Positions 6,414 to 12,451 of a DNA stretch of 12,818 nt are shown piece by piece. Origin of the DNA: SKVJ01 sp964578745 (GTDB taxonomy: Bacteria; Chloroflexota; Dehalococcoidia; GIF9; AB-539-J10); the NCBI GenBank assembly GCA_964578745.1, contig CAZODZ010000047.1, positions 1 through 12,818 of the forward strand, read 5' to 3'. Positions within the stretch are counted from its first letter, which is position 1. The number at the start of each line of letters is the position of its first letter. The notes below the pieces were generated by a model. The model was given only the letters and a program-made list of their open reading frames with translations. It did no database searches and was not told the origin of the DNA. Position numbers and translations under genes: made by a program.

Positions 6414-7922
6414 CTACCGTTCCGACCGGCCACGGGTCTGCATTGCTCCGAGTATGAAGCTAAGTATGAGAGTGATGACAAGGACACCCCAAATCGCGTT
6501 GCTTGCCCACCTCGGATAGCCACCGTAGGAGTTCGGAATATCGTTCATGAAACCGCCATAGATGGCAACAAACAACAGGCCAACCGGGAGGATGACCTTG
6601 AGGACTACGTCGAACCACGGTCCAATGCGGAAGTCTGACGTCGCATTGACGAACTCGCGAAGCTTCCGCGCGGGGAAGACCCAGCCGACAACTAGACTGC
6701 TGATTGCGCCCGTCAGCAGGAGACCGTAGAACGACACAGCCCTGTCGAGAATATCAGGGCCCCAGTAGAGACCACCATTGGTCGTGAAAAGTATGCCTAT
6801 GAGAAAGGCGACCAAGCATACACCAAACACCGTCTTCTTCCTGCTCCAGCCGAACTTGTCCATCAACGGCGACATCACGCCACCATACGCCAGAAAGTAC
6901 GCCGAGGACAGACCGAGAAGGAACAGGCAGAGGAAGAAGATGACGCCGAAGAACGCATTGGCGCCGGGCAGCATGGATATGGCCACAGGCCAAGTGATAA
7001 ACGCCAGGCCAACGCTCTGTGCACTAACCTCTTCAACAGGGACATTAAGGCTCTGCATTATGAATCCGACCACGCTGAACACCGCGAAGCCGGCGAAGAA
7101 GCTCGTGGCACAGTTGCCGAATCCGGTGATATACGCGTTGTTGTTAACGTCCCCCTGCCCCTTGATGAAGCTGCCGTATGCATACATGCCCGCCATACCC
7201 ACGGAAAGGGTGAAGGCAATCTGGCTGAACGCGGCAAACCATACATTCCCGTCAGCAAGCTTACTCCAGTCAGTAGAGAGGTAGTAGTTGAGTCCATCAG
7301 TTGCGCCCGGCAGCGTCAGGCCACGCACCACCAGAATGGCAAGGAATGCCCAGGAGACGATCATGACCCACTTGGAGACAGGGCCGATCGATTCTGCACC
7401 ACGGCTCACAACAAGTAGTATCAGAATCCAGACCACGGCGAGTGCTATCAGAAGTGGAATGACCGGAGTCCCGATTTCTGCAGGACCGCTTGAAAGCTGC
7501 AGAACAGTACCGAAAAAGTAGTCGGCGGCGCCTTGTGCCCCCGCTTCACCCATTCCCCAGGCGACCGTCGCCGCCGATACGATATAGCGCAGCGCCCAGG
7601 CCATAACCACCGCGTAATACGTGACAATGAGGAAGGCCACCCACACCGGCCACCATCCAAGCCATTCCCATTTCTTCCCGATGCCTTCAAACACACCCGG
7701 AGAACTGGAATTGAAGTACTTCCCCATCCCGTACTCAAGGATGAGCCAGGGAATGCCCATCACGAGCAATCCCACCATCCACGCCACGAGGAACGCGCCG
7801 CCACCGTTGGCATAGGTGAGATACGGAAATCGCCACAGATTCCCCAGACCTATGGCTGACCCCAGCGCGGCGAAGATGAAGAACCCCCGGTTGCCCCAAC
7901 GTTCCCTCATCAATTCAGCCAA
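6414..7922 (-). CDS. Neurotransmitter:sodium symporter (NSS) family amino-acid transporter
   Basis: This is a 502-residue LeuT-fold Na+-dependent amino-acid importer with about 12 membrane segments. The family signature GSAIGLGNLWRFPYLTYANG occupies residues 21-40 and continues into GGAFL, carrying the unwound TM1 with the Na+/substrate-binding Gly and Asn. FAAFSQIAFTLSVGMAGMYAYGSF is the TM6-type substrate segment. TTG at 7922 is chosen as start: AGGAGG (7930-7935) is 7 bases away, and the next ATG (residue 5) would be 19 bases away. The small subunit follows with overlapping signals. Substrate cannot be assigned; relatives with a MetS partner take up methionine, alanine or other neutral amino acids. 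The GDH-like and OCD-like neighbours fit import of an amino acid for catabolism. Confidence 0.96.
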   Translation of the reverse strand: MAELMRERWGNRGFFIFAALGSAIGLGNLWRFPYLTYANGGGAFLVAWMVGLLVMGIPWLILEYGMGKYFNSSSPGVFEGIGKKWEWLGWWPVWVAFLIVTYYAVVMAWALRYIVSAATVAWGMGEAGAQGAADYFFGTVLQLSSGPAEIGTPVIPLLIALAVVWILILLVVSRGAESIGPVSKWVMIVSWAFLAILVVRGLTLPGATDGLNYYLSTDWSKLADGNVWFAAFSQIAFTLSVGMAGMYAYGSFIKGQGDVNNNAYITGFGNCATSFFAGFAVFSVVGFIMQSLNVPVEEVSAQSVGLAFITWPVAISMLPGANAFFGVIFFLCLFLLGLSSAYFLAYGGVMSPLMDKFGWSRKKTVFGVCLVAFLIGILFTTNGGLYWGPDILDRAVSFYGLLLTGAISSLVVGWVFPARKLREFVNATSDFRIGPWFDVVLKVILPVGLLFVAIYGGFMNDIPNSYGGYPRWASNAIWGVLVITLILSFILGAMQTRGRSER

Positions 7923-7935
7923 TTGTTCACCTCCT
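7923..7935 (-). promoter_or_regulatory. Ribosome binding site that decides a TTG start
   Basis: AGGAGG (7930-7935, minus strand) is followed by seven bases and then TTG (7920-7922). This supports a TTG initiation codon for the NSS transporter rather than ATG at residue 5. Confidence 0.75.
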
Positions 7936-8148
7936 TGATATGCTCAAATTAAGTCACGTCCGGCAGCTCGACCGGGTCTCCACAGCGTGAGACCTCTGCC
8001 GCACTGTGCATGTGACATGGATCCGGAGAATTATGTACACGTCTTTCCGCCGGGCAATGATGCGCAGAATCCCCAGCTTCTCGCCAGGGACAGGCGACAA
8101 CCAGCCACCCTCTACCCCCGTGCACAGCAATACCCTTCGAGCGAAGAC
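7936..8148 (-). other. Leader and upstream region of the NSS operon, no gene seen
   Basis: The gap between the dehydrogenase stop (8244) and the transporter start (7922) is 321 bases. I see no convincing small gene in it. It holds the dehydrogenase terminator, a candidate transporter promoter (8030-8057), a short GGTCTC/GAGACC inverted repeat (7975-7980 and 7989-7994) in the resulting ~100-base leader, and a possible second promoter flanked by a 7-base inverted repeat at 8180-8217. No known riboswitch class was recognised. Confidence 0.5.
8030..8057 (-). promoter_or_regulatory. Candidate promoter of the NSS transporter operon
   Basis: Minus-strand TTGCCC (8052-8057, 4/6) is followed after 16 bases by CATAAT (8030-8035, 5/6). 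It lies downstream of the dehydrogenase terminator, so it can drive the transporter without read-through. Expected transcription start is near 8023. Confidence 0.45.
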
Positions 8149-8173
8149 AAAAAAGTGCAGTCCCCCACTGCAC
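8149..8173 (-). terminator. Intrinsic terminator of the amino-acid dehydrogenase gene
   Basis: On the minus strand GTGCAGT (8173-8167), a five-G loop, and ACTGCAC (8161-8155) form a perfect 7-bp stem followed by six T residues (8154-8149). This is a classic rho-independent terminator 70 bases past the dehydrogenase stop. Confidence 0.9.
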
Positions 8174-8179
8174 GTATGA

Positions 8180-8217
8180 AGGTATTAACTCACCGTCAGT
8201 TTGTGTTGTCAATACCT
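8180..8217 (-). promoter_or_regulatory. TTGACA promoter-like site framed by a 7-base inverted repeat
   Basis: Minus-strand TTGACA (8207-8212) is followed after 17 bases by GTTAAT (8184-8189, 4/6). The pair AGGTATT (8211-8217 read on minus) and AATACCT (8180-8186) is inverted around it, overlapping both elements, as an operator or looped-repressor site might. It lies just upstream of the terminator at 8149-8173, so any transcript from it would meet that terminator within about 25 bases. Confidence 0.35.
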
Positions 8218-8243
8218 AACAGCTTTCAACACAGCGTACCAAT

Positions 8244-9368
8244 CTAGAGACGGCCTTTGTCTTTCATCGCCACCATGACCCGGCGTCGTGCAATCTGCTC
8301 GGCCGCCGCACGCGGCGTCAACTGGCCGGATGAGCTGAAGGCAAGTACCTCTTTCACATTCTGCCGTATGAGATCCCTGGCGGCGCGGAAGCTTTCTTCC
8401 ACTGTGCCACGCTTCAGCTCCGTTGCCCCGGCAATCACACCTCCGCTGTTGGCAACGAAGTCCGGAATCACGAGAGTCCCCCTGCGTGCGAGGAACTCTT
8501 CTGCTTCAATGCTTGCAGGAATGTTGGCTGCTTCGACCACCAGCGATGCCTTGACTGCATCCACATTTGCCATTGTGATGACGTCAGGCCTCGCGCCGGG
8601 GATGAGGATATCGACGTCAAGGGCAAACAGTTCCTCGTCCGCTATCCTGCGTCCGCGGGTGCATCTGCGATTCCAGACCTTGGCTGGCCGCCCAGTAGCC
8701 CCATCCAGCACCAACAATTCATCGTATGTCAGCCCCTCTGGCGCATAGATGCCGCCATCGATGTCAGACACGGCAACCACTTTCGCACCCTTGTCTACCA
8801 TCGCTCTGAAACAGGCCTGCCCCACCGCTCCGAATCCCTCAATCGCTACAGTACTGCCTTCTAGCGTGATGCCAATGGAGTCAGCGGCCACTTCAGCCGC
8901 CTCAACCACTCCGAAGCCGGTCACTCCAACTTCATCAAGCGGAATCCCCCCGAGTTCCCTATGTAACCCTATTGCTCGCCCTATCTGATCCTGGATAATC
9001 GCCATGCAGTGCTCGTTGGTACCCATATCCGGCCCCGGGATATAGTCGACGTGAGGTGCAAGCATCGACGCGAAGATGCGGATGATCTCGTCTTTCTTAT
9101 CTGCGTCCGGCTCGCAACGTATTCCAGACTTGCCTCCACCATACGGTATCCCTGCCATGGAATTCTTGAGCGTCATGGCCCTCGCCAGTCTGAACACTTC
9201 TGCTGTTGACACATCCGGAGCCATACGCACACCGCCGACGGCGGGTCCCAAGGCTGTGTTATCGACCACAAGAATGGCCTTGACCCCAAGACGAGGTTGG
9301 TAGAAATGAACCACTTTCTCCGGGCCAATCTCGTCCGCAAACCCGAATATCTCCTCTTCCATGCCCAT
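8244..9368 (-). CDS. Glu/Leu/Phe/Val-type amino-acid dehydrogenase
   Basis: This 374-residue NAD(P)-dependent enzyme oxidatively deaminates an amino acid to its 2-oxo acid and ammonium. N-terminal catalytic domain: LGPAVGGVRM (40-49), TLKNSMAGIPYGGGKSGI with Lys68 and Lys80, and GPDMGTNE with catalytic Asp114. Rossmann domain: GFGAVG at 178-183, then DILIPGARPDVIT, and VANSGG at 305-310. The length and the LGPAVGG segment resemble leucine dehydrogenase, while GGGKSGI and PDMGTNE resemble glutamate dehydrogenase. The usual PAALEN and GANGP motifs read PGARPD and AANIPA here, so the substrate is left open. Start ATG 9368 has GGAGG (9379-9383) ten bases upstream. The frame is open upstream to 9662, but a strong promoter inside that stretch argues against extension. 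Its terminator separates it from the transporter operon. Confidence 0.92.
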   Translation of the reverse strand: MGMEEEIFGFADEIGPEKVVHFYQPRLGVKAILVVDNTALGPAVGGVRMAPDVSTAEVFRLARAMTLKNSMAGIPYGGGKSGIRCEPDADKKDEIIRIFASMLAPHVDYIPGPDMGTNEHCMAIIQDQIGRAIGLHRELGGIPLDEVGVTGFGVVEAAEVAADSIGITLEGSTVAIEGFGAVGQACFRAMVDKGAKVVAVSDIDGGIYAPEGLTYDELLVLDGATGRPAKVWNRRCTRGRRIADEELFALDVDILIPGARPDVITMANVDAVKASLVVEAANIPASIEAEEFLARRGTLVIPDFVANSGGVIAGATELKRGTVEESFRAARDLIRQNVKEVLAFSSSGQLTPRAAAEQIARRRVMVAMKDKGRL

Positions 9369-9582
9369 AGCCGCTGATCCTCCCCTGCCCAAAGGCGCTT
9401 CCGTCAACGGCAGCGCCAGCTGGAACAGCGGGAGACATGCCGCTGCCCCAACTGATGGATTGAATGGCGAGACCGTAACGATAGGACGCTGAATTGCAAA
9501 CCGCTCATCCCCGCTCGCGAGCCCCCCTTCCGCATCTATCGCCGGGGAATAGTCCAAGGGAGCCCCTACGATTCCCTCTCGC
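9369..9582 (-). other. Long leader of the dehydrogenase gene with a hairpin before the ribosome binding site
   Basis: From the predicted start near 9576 to ATG 9368 is about 208 bases without a supported gene. At 9394-9417 a stem is visible: GGCGCT/AGCGCC, one T-C mismatch, CCG/CGG and a four-base loop, ending 8 bases before the GGGGAGG at 9379-9385. On the minus strand the stem is followed by TTT. The reading frame of the dehydrogenase stays open throughout. Confidence 0.45.
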
Positions 9583-9611
9583 ATTCTATGCCTGCCGCTG
9601 CAGGTCGTCAA
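9583..9611 (-). promoter_or_regulatory. Strong promoter of the amino-acid dehydrogenase gene
   Basis: Minus-strand TTGACG (9606-9611, 5/6) is separated by 17 bases from TAGAAT (9583-9588, 5/6). This is the best sigma-70-type promoter in the window. It points left and places the start near 9576. Confidence 0.7.
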
Positions 9612-9643
9612 TAGTCGTCCTCGACCAGAGCTATCGGCCCAGA

Positions 9644-9652
9644 TGGTATACT
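9644..9652 (+). promoter_or_regulatory. Extended -10 promoter of tRNA-Ser (and possibly sucCD)
   Basis: TGGTATACT on the plus strand is an extended -10 (TG-N-TATACT, 5/6 in the hexamer) ending 12 bases before the mature tRNA. No good -35 stands 16-18 bases upstream, as expected for an extended -10 type. Confidence 0.55.
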
Positions 9653-9664
9653 TCTGCAGCATTG

Positions 9665-9752
9665 GGAGGGGTGACCGAGCGGCTTATGGTGACGGTCTTG
9701 AAAACCGTTTTCGCGCAAGCGAACGTGGGTTCGAATCCCACCCCCTCCGCCA
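9665..9752 (+). tRNA. tRNA-Ser(UGA), CCA encoded
   Basis: An 88-base class II tRNA folds cleanly. Acceptor GGAGGGG (9665-9671) pairs with CCCCTCC (9742-9748), with discriminator G9749 and encoded CCA. The D stem is ACC/GGT, and the anticodon stem ACGGT/ACCGT encloses loop CTTGAAA with anticodon TGA at 9699-9701. The long variable arm TTCGC-GCAA-GCGAA is typical of serine tRNAs. The T arm is GTGGG-TTCGAAT-CCCAC. It decodes UCA, with wobble to other UCN codons. It lies 61 bases before sucC on the same strand with no terminator between them. Confidence 0.98.
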
Positions 9753-9813
9753 CCAACATCGACTCCTCCACGAAGGACCGTCAACCTGCGGCCAGGGAAG
9801 TCGTTCGGGGAAC

Positions 9814-10986
9814 GTGAAGCTACACGAGTTCCAGTCAAAGAGGCTTCTTGCACAGTACGGCATTCCGGTACCGCCGGGGCTCACAGCTTCGACGCCGGAC
9901 GAGGCACGAAGTCATGCCGCGACGCTCGGATGTCCGGTCGTATTGAAGGCCCAGATACATGCCGGCGGTCGCGGTAAGGCGGGTGGCATCGTCATCGCGG
10001 AGACTCCCAGGGAGGCAAAGAGCCTTGCCTCCAAACTCCTCGGCACCAGTCTACGAACGGCACAGACCGGTGTCCGCGGGCTGCCTGTCAAGACCTTACT
10101 CGTCGAGCCCGCTCTCGCCATCGCAAACGAGGCATATGCCGCATTCATGATTGAGCCCTCTGCAAAGAGGGTCGCGTGCGTGCTCAGTGCGGTTGGGGGA
10201 GCAGACATTGAGCTTATCGCGTCAAGTCGGCCCGAAGGCATTCTCTCGCTCACTTTCGACCCGGTGACTGGCATGCTTCAGTATCAGGCGAGAAAGGCAG
10301 CCGACTTCATCTCTCCACAGGGAAGCGAGAGAGAGGCAGTGGTTTCCCTGCTGATGTCTGCATATAGACTGTTCGTTGAGAACGATTGCTCTCTGCTTGA
10401 ATTCAATCCTCTCGCGTTCACATCCACGGGCAAACCCGTTGTTCTCGATGCCAAGATAACCATCGACGACAGCGCCCTGTTCCGCCATGCCGACCTGGCA
10501 GAGTTGAAAGACGAGACACAGCTGGACCCGATCGAGAGGGAGGCCTCACGAATCGGCGTCAGCTACGTGAAGTTGGACGGCTCCATAGGTTGCCTTGTCA
10601 ATGGCGCCGGCCTCGCCATGGCCACGATGGACCTAGTCGCTCTGATGGGCGGAAAGCCGGCGAATTTTCTCGATGTAGGCGGTGCAGCAACCGAAGACCA
10701 GGTAGCAGCAGCCCTGCACCTCCTCCTCAATGATCCTGACGTGAAGGTCGCATGGGTGAACATATTCGGTGGCATTCTCCGGTGCGACATCGTAGCCCAC
10801 GCGTTGTTACGCACACGCGAGGCGCAGCCAACTACTCTGCCATTCGTCGTACGGCTACGCGGAACCAACGCAATCGAGGCCACCGAATTGCTCATGCGCG
10901 AGTGGCCAGACCTTATACTTGAGTCTGACCTCTCAGCAGCAGCGGAACGCGCCGTCAGAGCAGCGGGGGACTTCTCACGAGGGTGA
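9814..10986 (+). CDS. sucC: Succinate-CoA ligase (ADP-forming type) beta subunit
   Basis: This is the beta subunit of the enzyme that interconverts succinyl-CoA and succinate with nucleoside triphosphate formation. At 390 residues it has the family length. The start KLHEFQSKRLLAQYGIPVP is typical, followed by an ATP-grasp domain with KAQIHAGGRGKAGGI (45-59) and the metal-binding residues of LEFNP and LDAKI (Glu196, Asn198, Asp212). The C-terminal CoA-ligase domain shows VNGAGLAMATMD (262-273), ANFLDVGGAAT and VNIFGGILRCDIVA. The start is GTG 9814, preceded by GGGGA only 3-4 bases away and AGGGAAG 13 bases away, so initiation may be weak. The open frame upstream to 9643 would read through the tRNA and is not real. 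sucD begins 4 bases after its stop. Closely related malate-CoA ligase is an alternative, less likely given how closely it follows SucC. Confidence 0.95.
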   Translation: MKLHEFQSKRLLAQYGIPVPPGLTASTPDEARSHAATLGCPVVLKAQIHAGGRGKAGGIVIAETPREAKSLASKLLGTSLRTAQTGVRGLPVKTLLVEPALAIANEAYAAFMIEPSAKRVACVLSAVGGADIELIASSRPEGILSLTFDPVTGMLQYQARKAADFISPQGSEREAVVSLLMSAYRLFVENDCSLLEFNPLAFTSTGKPVVLDAKITIDDSALFRHADLAELKDETQLDPIEREASRIGVSYVKLDGSIGCLVNGAGLAMATMDLVALMGGKPANFLDVGGAATEDQVAAALHLLLNDPDVKVAWVNIFGGILRCDIVAHALLRTREAQPTTLPFVVRLRGTNAIEATELLMREWPDLILESDLSAAAERAVRAAGDFSRG

Positions 10987-10990
10987 TCTC

Positions 10991-11878
10991 ATGGTCCTGG
11001 TAGGCCACGAAACAAGGGTCGTTGTTCAGGGGATAACTGGCAGGGAGGCAACCTTCCACACAAGGCGTTGCATCGAGTACGGCACACAGGTGGTGGCCGG
11101 AGTCACTCCCGGTAAGGGAGGCACAAAGTGGGAAGGTACTCTCCCGGTCTTCAACAGCGTCGAACAGGCCGTCAGTTCTACCGGTGCAGCCGTGAGCCTC
11201 ATCTTTGTTCCGGCCCGCTACGCGTCCGATGCAATAATGGAGGCTGCTGATGCGGGCATCCAAGTCATCGTGTGTATTACCGAGCAGATTCCCGTGTTGG
11301 ACGAAGTCACATGGCATCACTATCTGAAGGGGCGCGACAACATCGTCATCGGCCCCAACTGTCCCGGCATCATTTCTCCGCCCGCAAGGTGTAAGGTAGG
11401 CATCATGCCCGGCAACATACACAGCCCCGGGAGAATCGGCGTCATTTCTCGCAGCGGTACATTGACGTACGAGGTTGTAGCCCAACTCTCAGAACAAGGG
11501 ATGGGTCAGTCGACGTGCATCGGAATCGGGGGGGATCCTCTGCCTGGGCTCGATTTCGTACGAGCGCTGCGGTTGTTCGAGGAAGACGCAGATACCGACG
11601 CTGTAGTACTGGTGGGAGAGATTGGCGGCAGAATGGAGCAGGATGCCGCTGACTACATACGCTCCAGCGTAACGAAACCGGTAGTCTCTTTCGTTGCTGG
11701 AGCCTGCGCTCCACCAGGCCGCCGCATGGGCCATGCCGGGGCTATCGTTGGCGGGGCGATGAGCACAGCGGAGGCAAAAAGGTGCGCCCTCCACGACGCC
11801 GGGGTCACCATAGTCGACAACCCTGCGGACATAGGAGCCACCCTCCGACGTGTCCTCATAGAGCGAGGGCTGCTCTAA
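10991..11878 (+). CDS. sucD: Succinate-CoA ligase alpha subunit
   Basis: This is the CoA-binding, phospho-histidine-carrying partner of SucC, 295 residues long. Seen are the CoA-binding GITGREATFH (14-23), VTPGKGGTKWEGTLPVF, CITEQIPVLD, the family phrase GPNCPGIISP (121-130), ISRSGTLTYE, STCIGIGGDPLPG, GEIGG with Glu210, and the active-site RMGHAGAIVGG with His248. The segment after the histidine reads GGAMST instead of the common GGKGTA, a local departure beside the active site. ATG 10991 is preceded by GAGGGTGAT with suitable spacing, 4 bases past the sucC stop, so the pair is coupled. The TAA stop abuts the stop codon of the convergent fumarase beta gene with no base between. Confidence 0.95.
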   Translation: MVLVGHETRVVVQGITGREATFHTRRCIEYGTQVVAGVTPGKGGTKWEGTLPVFNSVEQAVSSTGAAVSLIFVPARYASDAIMEAADAGIQVIVCITEQIPVLDEVTWHHYLKGRDNIVIGPNCPGIISPPARCKVGIMPGNIHSPGRIGVISRSGTLTYEVVAQLSEQGMGQSTCIGIGGDPLPGLDFVRALRLFEEDADTDAVVLVGEIGGRMEQDAADYIRSSVTKPVVSFVAGACAPPGRRMGHAGAIVGGAMSTAEAKRCALHDAGVTIVDNPADIGATLRRVLIERGLL

Positions 11879-12451
11879 TCACGGACGCTGCTTCCGGTAT
11901 TTCGCGCGCCCTTCCTCATACAGATCACGACCTGCCGCATCATCGACAACCGTGACAGGAAAGCCCTCAACCTCGAGTCTCCTCACGGCTTCCGGGCCTA
12001 GGTCATCGTACGCAATCACCTCAGCTTTCTTGACGGTTAGGGAAAGCAACGCACCAGCACCCCCAACCCCCCCCAGAAAAACTGCTTTGTACCTGCAGAG
12101 TGCATCGCGGACAGCACGCGAGCGCGTCCCCTTGCCTATCATCGCCTTGAGCCCATGCTCAATAAGCCTCGGAGAGTACGGGTCCATGCGACTCGCCGTC
12201 GTGGGGCCAGCGGCTCCAATCGGCCGACCCGGCCGTGCCGGGGAGGGCCCCATGAAGTAAATGGTGGCTCCCCTCAGATCGAATGGGAGTGGCTCGCCAC
12301 GGTCAAGGGTCTCCACCAAGCGTTTATGCGCGGCATCGCGTGCCACATACAACGTGCCCGTCAACAGCAGTCGGTCCCCGGCCCTCAACTCACTGACGAT
12401 CTCGTCCGTGAACGGCAGCCTGATGCGTTTCGCTTCATTCATGACCTTCAT
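11879..12451 (-). CDS. Class I fumarate hydratase (fumarase/tartrate dehydratase type) beta subunit
   Basis: This 190-residue protein is the beta (C-terminal domain-like) subunit of the two-subunit iron-sulfur hydratase, normally fumarate to malate; L-tartrate dehydratase belongs to the same family. Seen are LRAGDRLLLTGTLYVARDAAHKR, with the conserved ARDAAHKR at 37-44, YFMGPSPARPG, AAGPTTASRMD with GPTT at 82-85, and MIGKG at 104-108. Asp and His/Lys in the ARDAAHKR block and the GPTT loop bind substrate in the family. The ATG at 12451 directly touches the TGA of the alpha gene (TGAATG). GAGG is 11 bases upstream, so coupled translation is likely. An ATG at 12442 is a possible alternative. 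The coding strand has a run of eight G near 12067-12074 that stays in frame. Confidence 0.92.
   Translation of the reverse strand: MKVMNEAKRIRLPFTDEIVSELRAGDRLLLTGTLYVARDAAHKRLVETLDRGEPLPFDLRGATIYFMGPSPARPGRPIGAAGPTTASRMDPYSPRLIEHGLKAMIGKGTRSRAVRDALCRYKAVFLGGVGGAGALLSLTVKKAEVIAYDDLGPEAVRRLEVEGFPVTVVDDAAGRDLYEEGRAKYRKQRP

Noticed and set aside
9369..9662. 98-residue in-frame N-terminal extension of the dehydrogenase
   Set aside because: A strong promoter lies inside the stretch, the translation is not like the family, and a Shine-Dalgarno precedes ATG 9368. It is kept only as a leader question.
9665..9752. Selenocysteine tRNA because of the long variable arm and TGA
   Set aside because: The anticodon itself is TGA (reads UCA), not TCA. 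Stem lengths are ordinary for serine.
9643..9813. Upstream extension of sucC starting at 9643
   Set aside because: It would translate through the complete tRNA-Ser gene.
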